DNA of 64,000 nucleotides from Beverwykella pulmonaria (GCA_001599595.1 BCHH01000010.1:373667-437666); one strand, 5' to 3'. Shown: positions 22,061 through 34,689, counted from the stretch's first letter. Translations and numbers: made by a program. Notes: a model not told the origin generated them from the letters alone.

Positions 22061-25000
22061 AGTGCGGAACACGCCGTCTTCGAGGTATGCATGATGACGA
22101 CGAGCCTGGGTGTGGATTGGAGGCATTTTTAAGGTTTTGTTCGATAAATAAGATTGATCGAGCTCATCTCAGACGATTGTGACTGGAAATTTACATTAGG
22201 ACTAGTGGTAGGGAATGCCTTGTCGTCGGCTGGTGGTTGAAGCTTGATCGAGAAAGGCTCTTTCCTGTAGCTTTACTAGATTACTAAACAATGCCTTAAT
22301 AGACATAATCTATTTCTATTACATTTGAATGTCCAAAACACGTTATGCAGTCATCATATATAGATGCTCGAGATTTTTTCGACAATTGCACAAGAATGAA
22401 CTGGTCCTAGGAGAGGAGGTGACATTATTTAGTGACACTATTCAGTGTCACTGTGAGAAGTTTCGTAAGTAGGAGGCTTGAATTTAGGTGTATGATTGTA
22501 TTGAGACGAATCCTTGAGGTTGACTCAGGTGCATTGGAAAGACTATATACTCTTGTATAGTCACGTGATCGTCTTCAGGACTGGCCCGTCGCTGGCGATG
22601 TAATTATAATATCGTCACAGTCACCTTCATGTAGATTCCTTTCACTTCATAAAATGGAGGATCATTAAAGTGATTAAATAATAGCCTGCAGACTCCTCTT
22701 GTGCCTTTTCTTCATGCGACTATAGTATGTTTCCCATTTGCATGAGTGCACGGTGCTTGCTCCTTTTCTATCAACATTCAGCCCTTTCCGAGAATATATT
22801 TAAGCATACGACGCGATTGCGTGTGTTTTTGGATGAACTGGGACTGCAATCTCTAGCGGCGTGTAACGGTGGGTATCCAGTGAGACTAGTCGTCTTTGTG
22901 ATGATGATAGCATTGCATCGAGTGTTTGCGATGCTTAAAAACAATTATATGACTATTGGCGGCAAGCTTTATTGTGTCCTTGTCTGTCATAGGAACTTAG
23001 AAGGGTTCTTACCCACGTGAACTTCTGGTTTGTTCCATGTCTCCAAGATCATTTGTGCAAAGATCTGCGGGTTCTTTCTCGCGCCTTGTGGGTAACTCTC
23101 TTCTTCTTGTCTGTTTATTCCTGCATTGACTTATTATGTACTCACTGACACAATCTGTTAGGAATCGATCACAAGTATTTACTGGATAACTTCCTACCTC
23201 GCAGAGCTCTGGACGTGTGAAATTCTCTAAACTTTCCGACAGTTGGGCTCCAAGATCTGCATAATTGATTGCTGGACCGGAATCGACTTCTCGCAGTCTT
23301 GATAAATACCTCCAATGAAGATTTTGTGCTTTGAGTGAAAACTAGAAAGCAAGTCGTTCGACGCTGGCTAACGGGCCCACCTTTGTAAAAGACCCTGGGA
23401 CGACCATAATTGTGCATTCACAGTCAATGAGGTTCTATGGCGCCTTGCAAGAGATGGTACTCGATCGTTATAGCAAAACCACCCTGCTTGGGCTGCTCCA
23501 ACAGTGCGAACTTCGAAAAGCGCAATCTCTTACCCTGCAGCCAAGATCGAGAACTGAGCTCGGGGAAACGTTGGCCTCGTGTTTGATGGATTTCGACGGG
23601 ATCGCTTGTCAACTACGGCTTCATGCAGCGGATCGATATGGCTCAGACTCAAAAGGAGCCTGTGATCTGCAGAGTGATGTCCCGTATACATCCGTAATAT
23701 CTAGAAACGATGAGCGCGTGAATCTCCTCAATCCGATTCTGCTTTTCTCGTTGCGCGAAACGACGCTTGGGCTCGGAAGCGACCTTCGATATGTGGAAGA
23801 AGAACAAGTGGATGTCGAGAGATCGATGTGTTTATAAGGTGATCAAGCTGAGTAGACTGGACAGAGAATCGATCCTGCCAACCGTAGCCATGTAACATCT
23901 TCCCACTTCGACGGCTACGGCAGCTCTAACTCCCACGAACTCTCAAAAACCTGTCTACTGCTCAACGACCGAGCTGCCGGCCTGCTCACTGAACGATCTC
24001 GCAAGTACAGATGACAAGACAATCTCCCTTTCCTAAGAAAGCTCTCGGCTGCTCACCAGACACCAATGCGTTGGCCAGGCTTGCAGAAGAGAGGATTCAT
24101 CTCATTTACACCTGCGCTTTGCAGGCCTTCATCACATTATTGGCACGCGGGTGCTGTACGGGATGGTTTGGGATCAAGGGACGGCCAATAGAGCCGTTTT
24201 TTCGGGGCTGTATCATGTGGTGAGGGAATTAAGGAAAGAGAGAATGAGATTGTTCACAGAGTATTAGAGGTTCGACAAGGAGAACGGGGAAAATGGGCAT
24301 TTTGAGCCATAGCAGCACTTGCTTGGTTGGGTTGACATCATTTGCGCGAGGCAGACTGACTGCTTGGCTGCACGACCGGTGAGAGTTTCAAAGACACGAG
24401 CTTGGAAGGTGGCACCAAGGCGTGAAAGTTCCTTTTTGCCGGGGAACGATACACGAGAGCTAATTAATCCTTTTCTCCAAAGGGCACAGTCAGCGATGCA
24501 ACTTTTCACTCCGCAGCTGGTAACTCTCGTGCTCCTACTCGAGCGCTCGAGCAGTCTGAGAGGCACCCCACCTAATTCTCTTCAGCTGACGCTGCCAATT
24601 GGTCAATTTTGCATGCGACTTTCAGACTGTCCGATTTTACCGAGTACTCTACGGATCAACGAACATGGATTGCCGTTGTGAGTTATTTAGAAGAGGAATC
24701 GCCTCTCGCGCGAGAGGCGATGACAGCCGGGGCCCTGCGTCAGATGCAGATTACGCGTTACAAGGCAGTGCAAAAGCAACCGCCATTGAACGTGCTTGTA
24801 TGGAACCAAGATATGTGCCAAGAGTGCTCGCCTGATGCCAGGACGTGGAAGGATGGAGGATTGAGTACAGCAGGCCAGATGAATGCGATAGGCCTGACCG
24901 CGTGCGCGGGGACGGCCACGTAGATTTGTCCTTGGCTTCCCAGTCCTGTTTGTCTGCTCGAGATTTTGGAATAGGATATGGCCATGGACAGACAAGGCAT

Positions 25001-25881
25001 GAACGTGAGGGCTGAAGCATAGTCTGATGTAAGGAGGAGGCAGATATAGGGATGCAGATGTGGGAGCACGAGCGTTTCGCTTGGGGTAGCGCAGCCGCTC
25101 ATCTGCATCGGAGCTTGTGATGATTGGCCGCGCGAACCGGGAATGGCTAAACGCCAAAATGGGCAGATCAGCCATGTTGGGGCGAAGAATTTGGGTGCAG
25201 GGCAGAGCAGCGCAGTGCAGAGGGGGCACATGCGGCGCTAGGTTGGGGGCAATCCGTTCCGCAAGCTACGCCGTCCGATACAGCGTGAACTCTTCACAAC
25301 CACAGGCGAGACGAACGGTGGACTCATGGCCCATCTTGGATGGGAACAGGCTGCAAAGCTAGCACTCGCGCTGAGCGTGGATTTTCACTCAGTCAGCGCC
25401 CCCGAAAGCAGTGATCAGCCGGGTCGCCCTGACCCTGTCTTTTGTTGAATCCGCAGGGCTCCCGCTAGGCCACCCACAGCGCAGGAAATCCGCCGCTTGG
25501 CTAGACGATGGACAGAAATAGGGGCGGCCTGGCGGCACTAGCCCGCGGCTTCAGGCTGAGGCTTTGGCGCTAATGGGACCTCGTTTCACGAAATTAGGAG
25601 ACGCCCCAGCTATTAACCCCGCGGACCCTACACCGTGGTCTCAAAGAAAAGACACGCCGTCCTGAACCTGACCCTCCCGTCGTGCCTCTCGTTTTTTTTT
25701 TCCGTGCCTTTTGCGTTTCTTCTCGAGCGTTGCTTCTTCCATGCGTGTTGCCGTAACCGCCGCAGTCCGCGCCATTAATCGCCCCTGACCTTTCGAGTCG
25801 AGATTCGCAGTCGCGTCGCGCATGCCATATTTCCGTCTCTCGCCCTCACTACGCTCCTTTTTCACTCCACGTCTCTTCAGA
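22061..25881. other. Gene-poor intergenic stretch between cluster and glycosyltransferase
   Basis: In 3.8 kb I recognise no intact gene. A perfect 8-bp inverted repeat with a 6-nt loop lies at 22431-22452. The minus strand around 23350-22990 shows protein-like segments (for example INYADLGAQLSESL and NPQIFAQMILETW) interrupted by stops, which may be a decayed gene. The last 200 bp before 25882 are pyrimidine-rich, as in fungal 5' leaders. Confidence 0.4.
22990..23350 (-). pseudogene. Possible decayed gene fragment, family unknown
   Basis: Reading the minus strand, one frame gives NLHWRYLSRLREVDSG then INYADLGAQLSESLENF. After an intron-like gap it gives NPQIFAQMILETWNKPEV followed by a GTAAGA donor-like site. 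The composition is protein-like, but I find no start, no full frame and no recognisable family. It could equally be chance. It lies between the metabolite cluster and the glycosyltransferase. Confidence 0.2.
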
Positions 25882-27165
25882 ATGCCCGTCCTTTCCAGCC
25901 AGCGTGTCATCTACCTCTGCCTCCCGGTCGCGCTCCTCCTCCTCTTTGTCTTCTCCGCCCTCCGCGCCGGCTCCGTCACAGGGCCCATCCAGTCCCTGAA
26001 AGACACGGCACAATCGGCAGGGCACACAATAAACGAGAACCTGTGCACCAACGACCACCCTGATTTTGGCAAGCGAAAGTTTGGCGACATCATCGCTGAG
26101 CTTTACAAGCCGATTAAGCTCCCCGTCACCGCAAAGAGCTACACCGACCAGCGAGGGAAGGTGTTCGACAATGGCGGGAACGAGTACTGGCAGCGCAGTC
26201 TGGGGAACGACATTGTCATCGTGGATATCGACACGCGCGTTCCGAATGGGACAAATGAGATTTTCAACCCCGAGAAAATGGACTGGCAGACACTCGAGCC
26301 GCATGGCGGCGGCTTGTTGACCGCCGCCTACATAAACCACTTCATGTACTGTAAGTTCCCCACCAGCCCACGCCATCGCAACACGACCTCAGTGCTGAAT
26401 TATTGAAGCCCAAATCCACGGCTATGACTACAAATTCTTCAATGCGCGGCACATCGAAGGCCACTACGATACCTGGATCAAGCCGCACGTCCTCAACGAA
26501 ATGCTTCACCACTACAAATTCGTCGTTTTTATCGACGCCGATGCCGTGCTGCAGCACCTCGAAGTACCCATGGAGTTTCTGTTCAATCGCTGGAATATCT
26601 CACCGAATACATCCATTGGGATGCCTATCGATACGCGCCAGAACCTCGGCGGCAATGAGGACGCCAGCAAGGATAGTAAAGGGAAGGTAGTGCTGAACAG
26701 CGGTGTGGTGATTGCTCAGGCCATGCCGCATACATTTGAGATGATGAACGCGTGGAAGACTTGCACGAATGAGCTGAGGTATCCTGGGTGTGGCCACTGG
26801 AAGGAAAATTGGAGCCACGAGCAGCGCGCCTTTTCCGAGTATATCCGGTACGACTTCAACCCAGATAATAACAACATCGTCGTAAGTCCCCTAATGATTT
26901 CCCATAACATGATTCATCGTGCACTGGCTGACCCCCACAATAGGAGTTTAGCTGCGACGATGCAAACGGCTACCCGGGGCTCGTCGGCCAAAGTGGCGTC
27001 ATGGACGATTGCCAGGGCCAATTTGTGCGTCACCATACACTCGATAAGGGCATGGCAAAAACGAGCACGGGCGACGTGCTGATGCAGAGTCTTGTCGAGG
27101 TCCTGCAGAAAAACTACCAGAAAAACAAGGAGCGATATTTCATTGAAGAAGCGACCGAGCCATGA
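25882..27165 (+). CDS. Type II membrane glycosyltransferase, GT-A fold (GT34/Mnn10-like)
   Basis: Three exons: 25882-26350, 26409-26881 and 26944-27165 (387 aa). The ATG at 25882 was chosen over 25822 because it places a short cytosolic tail directly before the signal anchor (about residues 9-26), the usual layout of Golgi glycosyltransferases. The catalytic half contains FVVFIDADAV with the metal-binding Asp199-x-Asp201, then the conserved VVLNSGVVIAQ and a WSHEQRAF segment. These match the galactosyl/mannosyl-transferase (Gma12/Mnn10-type) superfamily. It probably adds a hexose to glycoprotein or cell-wall chains in the Golgi. The exact donor sugar cannot be told. It has no evident link to the polyketide cluster. 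Confidence 0.85.
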
Positions 27166-28826
27166 CATTAGAGCACTGTTAAATCGAATTGGATGGAAAT
27201 ATGGAGCAATGGAGTGGAGAATTTTTCTTTATGGGCGGAACTTGAGAGTTCGAGCTCGACGAAGCGATGCCGCAATGGGGGTGCCGCACCAAACGCACAC
27301 TGCACTCGATTTCCGCATCCATTGTGGCGCATCGCTCGTGCACCAAAGCTTCATACGGCGTTCAGGAAACAATACCTTGGAGCTAGTCTCTCATGCTGAG
27401 GCATTGTAGGATACAACGGATGCTTCGCAGCGCATTCTGCATTTATCGGCGTTGGATACTTATGGGGTTAATATTGCTTTTGGTAATACCTGGTTAGGTT
27501 GGATCGTGATACCACCATATAGTAACATTATGAATAGAGACACCGAACAATAGATATTTACTTAGCCGAGAATGACATTCATTCCATCCTCTCTTCTCTT
27601 CTTCCACGTCCCCCAACAATATACTTCAAGGTTGGATATTGGTGCGACTTAGGTTAAGTGGTGTGATTCAGTCCAATCTACTGCTGCGTTTATCGTGATA
27701 CGTCATTACGCGTACTAAGAAGACTAGTGACCTCCACCCTACACGCGGCCTCGTCCAGCCCATCCCAACGAATACAAGCCGGGAAGTTTGGTATTGAAGC
27801 CTAGATCTTTCCGGGCCGTCTGGGTGGTGTGCTCGCAGTGGACTAGTAGCGTTGCGCGTATGGACTTCAATCTGGGGAGCTGAGTCGACTTCTTGTGGGA
27901 CTTGACGATAGGTTTCAGGAAATTTTATTGTGCGTTCTTGGTTCTGGGTTTGGTTTCGTTTGGGGATTTCGGTGAAGGGTTTATTGGTGATTTTCTATTC
28001 ATTCACAACCGGTGCGACGGTGCCTGCCGAGTTTGAAACTTCAGAGCTATCTACGACACCTATTCATTTACTTGGAGTGTCTTCTCACCCCACTATTCTA
28101 TGTTTGTTATATTCCATTGCTTCTTTTAATCTCTGCTATTTCATTCTGCAAGCCTGACTTATTATCTTCTTTCGCCCTACCGTTCTCTTCGTTCTACTTG
28201 CAGCTGCGCTTGCGTGCCAAGTTTGTGGACGATCAAAGGCCCTAGCGCTGCACTGTTGATAGAAGCAGTATTGGGAAAAGTCCAAGTATGTGATGTAAAT
28301 AGTAATTATTCACCTTTCAATAGGTGAGAGGATCGTCTAGTATTGAAACAATTGAACTGCAATGGTGCACTTCGCTGTCTTCTCATGGTGCACAAATCAC
28401 ATTTCGAACCTAATCAGCGGTAAGATAGCGTGTAAACACGATCATCGGAAGCGGTACATTAAGACATTAAGAGGGCTTCATGAGCGCTTTGTGGTACGGA
28501 AACAGTTCTCCGACTTTGCTGTCTGCACTCATGACATTGTCGATTGCGCCTTGGTTGCTGCTTGGCGGCAATAAAAATGATGCAGACACTCTCTAATGTC
28601 CTGCCCAACAACCTAGTCTCGCTGCGCTTTAGTAATGATGTTAAGTCGATGGAAACAGACATTTCTTACTTTATGTGAACGACAAGATTGAGTCTCTTTC
28701 GAAATATGTGATAGGAAGGGGCTAACATGGGGGAAACTGTAGTTGGGCATACTTAGGTATGCAGTCTTATTCATGTATTCTTTTCCCGTCGGATAGAGGG
28801 AGCGGGGAGTTTCAGTGTTGAGATGT

Positions 28827-28990
28827 GTCATGATGTGACGAAGTAGATTGATAGAGTGTTCGTTGTGTTGATTCTACAGAGGAGGAGCTACCAAAGAAAT
28901 ACCTATAGTCTTAGCAAGCACGCTAGGAGCCTGCCAAGAGAGTGAACGCAAACATAGAAGTGAGTCACATGAGCAAACCTAGAGGTGAGT
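28827..28990 (+). repeat. LTR-like dispersed repeat, copy 1
   Basis: The block from TGTCATGATGTGACGAAG to GTGAGTCACATGAGC recurs at 37367-37517 in the same orientation with short indels. Many differences are C/T or G/A. Both copies begin TGTC. This suggests two degenerate solo LTRs of one retrotransposon family. No internal coding domain or primer-binding site was seen, so the class is uncertain. Confidence 0.5.
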
Positions 28991-29030
28991 CACATGAGCA
29001 AACATCGAGGTGACTCATCATGTGACCCAC
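28949..29030 (+). repeat. Short tandem repeat, about 25-bp units x 3
   Basis: Three consecutive imperfect units contain AAACATAGAAGTGAGTCAC or close variants, each ending in a CATGAGC or CATGTGA element. It is part of, or appended to, the LTR-like repeat. Confidence 0.6.
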
Positions 29031-29720
29031 AAGCCGACAAGATGTACTATAAGATGTCGATGATGAGATAGAAAACTGCTGTGAAGTTATTGTGAGTCTT
29101 CGTGGCACTTATCAAACTAGGAAGAGGAGAAATACCATATAACCGTTGAACAGGATAAGAGCTTGCGAGACCTGGAAATCCGTTCAGGCGTGGTAAAATC
29201 AATGTTCAGTTATGTTACATACGGTGAAGAAGGAGAGAAAGTGTTTATATTTCCAACCAGAAATAACCTAGCAACACTGAGAGAGGAATAAATAAGAGTA
29301 CGAGAAGCCCTGTCTCAAGTCTAGAGGTTAATTTGAGTTCCAGCTCGATTTTGCTCGCAATTTTGAAGAAATTCCTTCTCACTTCTATAGGAGTTTCGAA
29401 GCGACATATATTGCACTGGACATTTTAAGATGTGCTAGATAACGTTTTTAATTATTGCCTTATGGGTTGACTCACTGACTGTAAGCAACACAGAAAACCC
29501 AAGATGGAGTCAAAGTCATGATGGCCAATGAGTCACAATGGCCCCGCCGACTATTAAGACTCATTATCGCCTGACGCTGGACTTCGACGTTTTTGTGTTG
29601 CCCTCAATCGTCTTCTCTTTCAACACGCCATCTCGCCCACCTATCTTGATCCTGTCGCTCTTCCGAAGTTTATCCAGAGTAATCTCAAATTTGAATCATC
29701 AAGTGCTCACCATCGCCAAT

Positions 29721-30686
29721 ATGATCTCATTACATGGGACCTCAAAATCTTCGATCACGTCAACTGATTTGATTGATATTTTCGGCAACATTCAGGAGAG
29801 TCATCCGCCACACCCAGAGTTTCCGAGATATCGAATCGTCAAGACATCCTTTGGCAACCTCCATCTAGGAGGTTTGAAAGACACCGACGTTGACTACGGC
29901 ACGCTGTTGCGAAGGCTGGTAGCGCTACCCGTCGAGCTGCAACTCGAGATCCTGCAACACATCATAGTTCTCGATGGACCCATCACTGGAAAGCAGGCTA
30001 ATGATATGGGGCATAAGACCCGGGTAGCAACGAATCAGCTCCTCAAACCTTGGCTGCGCTTCCATCGCACGATGGCGCCGCAGGTGGAAGAACTCTGGTG
30101 GAAACGGAACACTTTCGGTGTTGTGACTTGCGATAGGAGGTGTAACAAATGGTCCTCCACTGTCGAAGAGTGGAAAAAGGATTATACGATCCAACTACCG
30201 CCCTTCAGAGCACGCCCTCTTCTACAAAGCCTGGCTTATGTCTTCTCTAGTGGCGAAAAAGGTTATGCTCGAGCTGCAGTCAAATATTTAAGGATATTAG
30301 CCTCGCCCGAGTTCTGCAGTTTGAAGCGACTGGAGCTTGTATTTCGAAGTAGGAACTGCGTGTACTTGAATGACCTCGGCAGCAGAAGGAGCATTGTTTT
30401 GGAGCTTGTGCAGCAGCGTCCAAAGTTCGATCTTCACCAGTTGGTTGTCAAATTCCCCTTTGATCCATTCCGACCATTGGCAACGCAGTTTCGACTCTCG
30501 AAGGATGATGTTGAGCAGTATTTGGAGGCTGCTAGGAAAAGACTAGCGGCAAAGAATGGTCCCCTGGTCCTGGATAAATGGGAAGAGGAGTGGTTGATAC
30601 GTGATGCATTGATGCCACAGTCGAAGGACAAGTTTGATGTCATTTATTCTGTGATATATGATACGTATGGTTCATTCAGGCTTTAG
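29721..30686 (+). CDS. F-box-like hypothetical protein
   Basis: Single exon, 321 aa from ATG 29721. The frame is open upstream to an ATG at 29538, but those 61 residues are not domain-like and are more likely leader. Residues near 70-90 read LPVELQLEILQHIIVLDG, the LPxELxxEI core of an F-box. No leucine-rich repeats or other partner-binding domain are obvious. A conserved-looking C-terminal half (LKRLELVFRSRN and DKWEEEWLIRDAL) resembles the variable fungal F-box proteins that are expanded in Pezizomycotina. A role as substrate adaptor of an SCF ubiquitin ligase is inferred from the F-box alone. Confidence 0.65.
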   Translation: MISLHGTSKSSITSTDLIDIFGNIQESHPPHPEFPRYRIVKTSFGNLHLGGLKDTDVDYGTLLRRLVALPVELQLEILQHIIVLDGPITGKQANDMGHKTRVATNQLLKPWLRFHRTMAPQVEELWWKRNTFGVVTCDRRCNKWSSTVEEWKKDYTIQLPPFRARPLLQSLAYVFSSGEKGYARAAVKYLRILASPEFCSLKRLELVFRSRNCVYLNDLGSRRSIVLELVQQRPKFDLHQLVVKFPFDPFRPLATQFRLSKDDVEQYLEAARKRLAAKNGPLVLDKWEEEWLIRDALMPQSKDKFDVIYSVIYDTYGSFRL

Positions 30687-31411
30687 GCAAGAAGGGTTTC
30701 TTAGGTGAATGAGGTGTCTGGGGAGGCTGGGGTTCACCAACCTCTCAACGTTCGAAATCTTTGAAATCTCTTTGCACGCTAAGTCGACCAGATGCGATCC
30801 AGTAAAAGAGGGGTGGATTGATGAAGCGATACAAAATGTATTCATCTGGAAAAGCCAGAATCTCTGTAATGCGCAGTCCCTTCTAAGCTAGGTATCTGTG
30901 TTCAGCTGTTCGCTGGGTAGCTCAAAGAGGCACTGCCTAAGAAGCTGGCGACACGTTGGATTGCTCTCAGGATTAGTCATGCCGCTCTCCATGTGCGAAA
31001 GAGGTGTGACCTAGGGACATCCTGCTGCTTCGGTGATTCTTCTCCCGAGCAGACCTCCTAAATCTGGAATGTCCGACCAGCTTAGCGCGATGAAGCTTGG
31101 ACCGCCCGAGAACTGCCTTTTAAGTTAGCACATCCACCAATGCAACATCAACATAGCCAGACTTCATGCTAGATATGCTTGAAACAATGGCATCGTGTAA
31201 CTGCGGTGCCTCCATAAGCATTGGAAATCAACTCACAATATCCGCACCTGGGCACGTCATGCCAATGGCGGGGTACAACGAGCTACTCGTTAGTGCAACT
31301 ACCATTATGACATATATCTAGGTACTTCTCCCCCCCATTTTATCGTCTCTTGCGCATTCTCCAGGGGTTGATTCTTACTCCAACTAGAACACCTTCAATT
31401 CACTCTCTACA
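30687..31411. other. Intergenic region between F-box-like gene and hydrolase
   Basis: No supported gene is present in these 725 bp. The right end, with a C-run at 31331-31336 and CT-rich sequence, looks like the promoter and leader of the hydrolase. Confidence 0.4.
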
Positions 31412-32071
31412 ATGTCCTCAGCACCGGTAGCCGACCAGGACAACAAAGAGTTCCTGCGTCTCAACCCCTCTACGTCCGACCACAAATCCACCGCCAAATC
31501 TTTTCGCCAGCTCCTCGGCATCACGCCTAGCACTGCATCCACATCCGATTCTGCACTCATCATCATCGACGCGCAGAACGAGTATGCGAGCGGAAAGCTC
31601 GCCGTCACCAATGCCGAAGCCTCTGGCGCGGTGATCACTTCACTCCTTGAGAAGTATCGAAAGGCGAATGGGAAGATTGTGCATATTTTGCACAAAACTC
31701 CAGATGGTGCACCGGTATTCACGCAAGGCACCGAACTAGCAGAGCCCTTTCCTTCGCTTAAGCCCAAGGAAGGCGAGTCGGAGGTTGTCATCTGGAAGCC
31801 GAAACCGTCGTCCTTTGCTGATACTCCCCTTCACGAGCAGCTACAGAAATGGGGTATCAAGAAGATTGTGCTCGTAGGGTACATGTCACATGTTTGTGTG
31901 TCGACGACAGCGAGGGCGGGGCATGAAAGGGGCTACGATGTCCTGATTGTGGAGGATGGGGTCGGGGACAGGGATATACCTGGCGCGACGGGAGAGGACG
32001 TCACGAGCATGGTATTGAAGGAGTTGGAGGATTGCTTTGGGACCATAGTCAAGAGTGAAGATGTGAAATAG
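31412..32071 (+). CDS. Isochorismatase-family cysteine hydrolase
   Basis: Single exon, 219 aa. The catalytic triad of the family is visible: Asp53 in IIIDAQNEY, Lys129 (or Lys131) in [10 protein letters not shown] and Cys162 in [14 protein letters not shown]. The GYMSHVCV segment, with its non-proline cis-peptide neighbourhood, is diagnostic. Members hydrolyse isochorismate, nicotinamide or other amides; the substrate cannot be assigned here. A short N-terminal extension (about 45 residues) precedes the core. There is no signal peptide, so it is probably cytosolic. It stands alone between gene-poor stretches. Confidence 0.9.
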   Translation: MSSAPVADQDNKEFLRLNPSTSDHKSTAKSFRQLLGITPSTASTSDSALIIIDAQNEYASGKLAVTNAEASGAVITSLLEKYRKANGKIVHILHKTPDGAPVFTQGTELAEPFPSLKPKEGESEVVIWKPKPSSFADTPLHEQLQKWGIKKIVLVGYMSHVCVSTTARAGHERGYDVLIVEDGVGDRDIPGATGEDVTSMVLKELEDCFGTIVKSEDVK

Positions 32072-33526
32072 ACGGAAGGACAGATTTCAGGAATTCAACA
32101 GAGAAGGATCGTGAGAAAATCCGCTCAGCAATATTGGGAATGACGTCATTGTGCCATCGTTGGAATATCGCACGTGCGGTCGTTGGACGTTCGCACGGGA
32201 AAAAGATGATGGCTAATACTACGACTATGGCGGCCATTGGCCTCAAAGACTCTGCCTTTGTCCGATAGAACAGAGGAATCGGATATATAGTTGAAAGGGA
32301 GAAACACCTCGCAGTCAGACTTGCAGTATTGCATATCTTCCCGACTACTGAGCACTCATCTTGCCATTTCCCTTCCTCACATGTCATCCAGCCATCTACG
32401 GTAGTCCCCTTATGACGTAATCGCATTCATTGCCCCTCAAGCTGATTCGACCCATATCCAGCTGGTGACGCCTAAGCTCTTCGTACAGAATAATCAGCCT
32501 GTTCCTCAACTCTTTTGATGGACTTCCTTTCGAGACGGTCCCAGTAGTGGTATTGCAGAATTGCTCTACAACAAGATTTATTGGTTTGTGGCGTCTTTCT
32601 GGCCACTGCTAGGCATGTGGATGCAATAATCTGCAGACGAGAACCGTGTATACATGTAGGAGCCGGATGTATTGGTCGCTCTCGAGAGCCGAAGCTTCGT
32701 TGACAAAGTCCCAACTAATGTTGTCTGATTGCAGGCCGATACAAGCGTTTGATCGCCAGAAGAGGAAGTTCGTACGTTCTATGGTCGCGAGCATGTTTGT
32801 CATTGGTATAGCGACATCACCAAACAGAGATAGGCACCACAATTCTCACAAGGAATAAGTAGGACAACCAACGGCAATGTAGAGCTGAGTCGACGATAAC
32901 AATTCTCGGCCAGACTCAAGCCATCATGATTGCCAATGTGAGGTGGAGGTGGTGATGCAGCTAATTGCGTGAAGTCCTATAACTTTTGGATCTTATGCAA
33001 TATTTTAGGGATGCTTCCCGCGGCAGCATGCCTTGTCAATCGTGCCTTCGTGCCCGAATTCGACAAGGCGGCTGAGGGCGAGGCATGTATTCTAGAGGTT
33101 CGTGACAAGCAACGACTGCATCGTTAGGCTTACACGTCTATATTTGGAATATCCATAGTCTGCAAAGCGAGAAGTCTTTACACCCAGAATGGCTGGGGTC
33201 TTTCTAAATTGAAAAGGTAAATAGCCAATCTTTACCAGTCGCAGTTATTTCCGGTAACAGTTTTCAGGTCCCCTGATTATATTAAGCTTCTTTCATCTAT
33301 CTCGCTTCCACAGTTCCATTTACAAGCTTCAATTAATATATAGGGCAAGGTCTACTAATCTACTGGACCCCACCCAGGCATATAAAATAAACAGCGGCAC
33401 ATCGCATCTTTGATCGTCGAAGGTGGGGAGTTAGTGGGTCCAGAATATGTATTTAAACCTCGCTATATCGCATTCTATGTACACGCCTGCACCCGCCAGC
33501 TCTCGAATTCCCTGCGTATCATCACC
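32072..33526. other. Intergenic region between hydrolase and DUF8021 gene
   Basis: Nothing gene-like could be supported in these 1.45 kb. The final 200 bp include TATAAAATAAAC at 33380-33391, which could serve as a TATA element for the secreted protein downstream. Confidence 0.4.
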
Positions 33527-34318
33527 ATGGTTTGCTCAACCCTCCTCGGGGCCTTCACAACGCTCCTCGCCGTCCTACCTTCGGCTCTAGCGGCAGACTG
33601 CACGCGCGAAGGCCTCCTCACAGTCGCCCGCTCCTACCTCGCCGCGCAAGCTGCTGGCAAGATCACCGATCTCAAACTCTCGTCTAACTTCACCTACCAA
33701 CAAAACAACAAAGTCTCTGACATCGCCAAAGGGCTCCTATCCACAGCATACAAAATTGATCTCAACCGCTCCACCGCCGATACTGTTGCCTGCGCCTCGT
33801 ACACAATGTGGATTTCTTCCTCGGGCTCGAAGCCATATGTGGTAGGAACGCAGATCCGACACCTGGACAACAACACTGCTGAGATCGCAATGATTGACAC
33901 CATTGCTGCGACGACAGGGGATCTCTTTTTCAACGCGAAAGACACGCAGAAATATATCACAGCCGAAGACTGGACCTCTCTCCCCGCTGCCTCCCGACCA
34001 TCGCGCGAGGTTCTGAAAAAGGCCGGCGACGCATACTTAGATATGTGGACGGATGCGAAGGCTGCGGACACGATTCCGTGGGGCACGAACTGTGAGCGGG
34101 TCGAAGGCTCGAAGCTCACGAAACCGTGCGGTGGGCAATTGCCGCATGGCGGGAGCGCGAAGTCGAATGGAATGCGGAGATATGTTATTGATGAAGAGAT
34201 GGGGAGCGTAGATGTGCTGTGTCAATTTGATAGTCTGGGCCCTTGGCCAGATAGCCATGAGATTAGGATTACGGATGGGAAAGTCAAGTATGTGCATACT
34301 ATTACCGTCATGAAGTAG
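33527..34318 (+). CDS. Secreted DUF8021-family protein
   Basis: Single exon, 263 aa, starting at an ATG in good context (CACCATGG). The frame is open upstream, but this Met begins a clear signal peptide (residues 1-22, ending ALAAD). The mature part starts DCTREGLL and contains YLAAQAAG, YVVGTQIRH and RSTADTVACASY, features I recognise from the fungal secreted family DUF8021. Several Cys residues (for example in DCTREG, VACASY, GTNCERV, KPCGGQ and VLCQFD) probably form disulphides. The biochemical role of the family is not known to me. Confidence 0.85.
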   Translation: MVCSTLLGAFTTLLAVLPSALAADCTREGLLTVARSYLAAQAAGKITDLKLSSNFTYQQNNKVSDIAKGLLSTAYKIDLNRSTADTVACASYTMWISSSGSKPYVVGTQIRHLDNNTAEIAMIDTIAATTGDLFFNAKDTQKYITAEDWTSLPAASRPSREVLKKAGDAYLDMWTDAKAADTIPWGTNCERVEGSKLTKPCGGQLPHGGSAKSNGMRRYVIDEEMGSVDVLCQFDSLGPWPDSHEIRITDGKVKYVHTITVMK

Positions 34319-34689
34319 GATTATAGCACTCCAATACAAGTCAAAAACACTGCTTGTGACTCTCATTTGAGCCTTGTCATTGCATTGGACTTTACGATTC
34401 GCATCAGTCTTTGCCAGGCCTTGATATCCTTATTGGATCATCATTCCACTTTCGGCTTCGTGCCAATCATGAAGTATATCGGCGTAAAAGGCGTCCTCTT
34501 CTCACCTTCAGCAATACAATCCCCACCGTGGATCATTTCCTTGGCCACGATAGTGCTACCTTCACGCGCGATTGTTAACATCTCCAATCCCCGAATCATA
34601 ATGCCTAACAGCGCTCATCTGGCGCTTGCCATTTTCATTTTCATTCCCTAATCTCGCTAACTTTTCACATGTCCCGTCTCGCCTGCAAC
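34319..34689. other. 3' flank of the DUF8021 gene
   Basis: I see no supported gene in these 371 bp. A 94-codon open frame at 34367-34651 lacks any recognisable motif. Confidence 0.4.

Larger units (their letters stand above)
27166..29720. other. AT-rich intergenic stretch with repeat remains
   Basis: Apart from the LTR-like repeat and short tandem repeat listed separately, these 2.6 kb show no gene. The longest frames have no recognisable motifs. The leader of the F-box-like gene occupies the right end. Confidence 0.4.

Noticed and set aside
23412..23837. 141-codon plus-strand frame
   Set aside because: No recognisable domain, and the opposite strand shows equally protein-like text; coding cannot be supported.
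24687..25231. Two overlapping minus-strand frames of 157 and 180 codons upstream of the glycosyltransferase
   Set aside because: Two frames open in the same place with odd Cys/His/Pro composition indicates compositional bias, not genes.
25849..26376. 175-codon minus-strand frame
   Set aside because: Antisense to exon 1 of the glycosyltransferase, which has clear protein motifs.
28949..29030. Possible CRISPR-like array
   Set aside because: Only three imperfect units without unique spacers, in a eukaryotic genome; it is a short tandem repeat.
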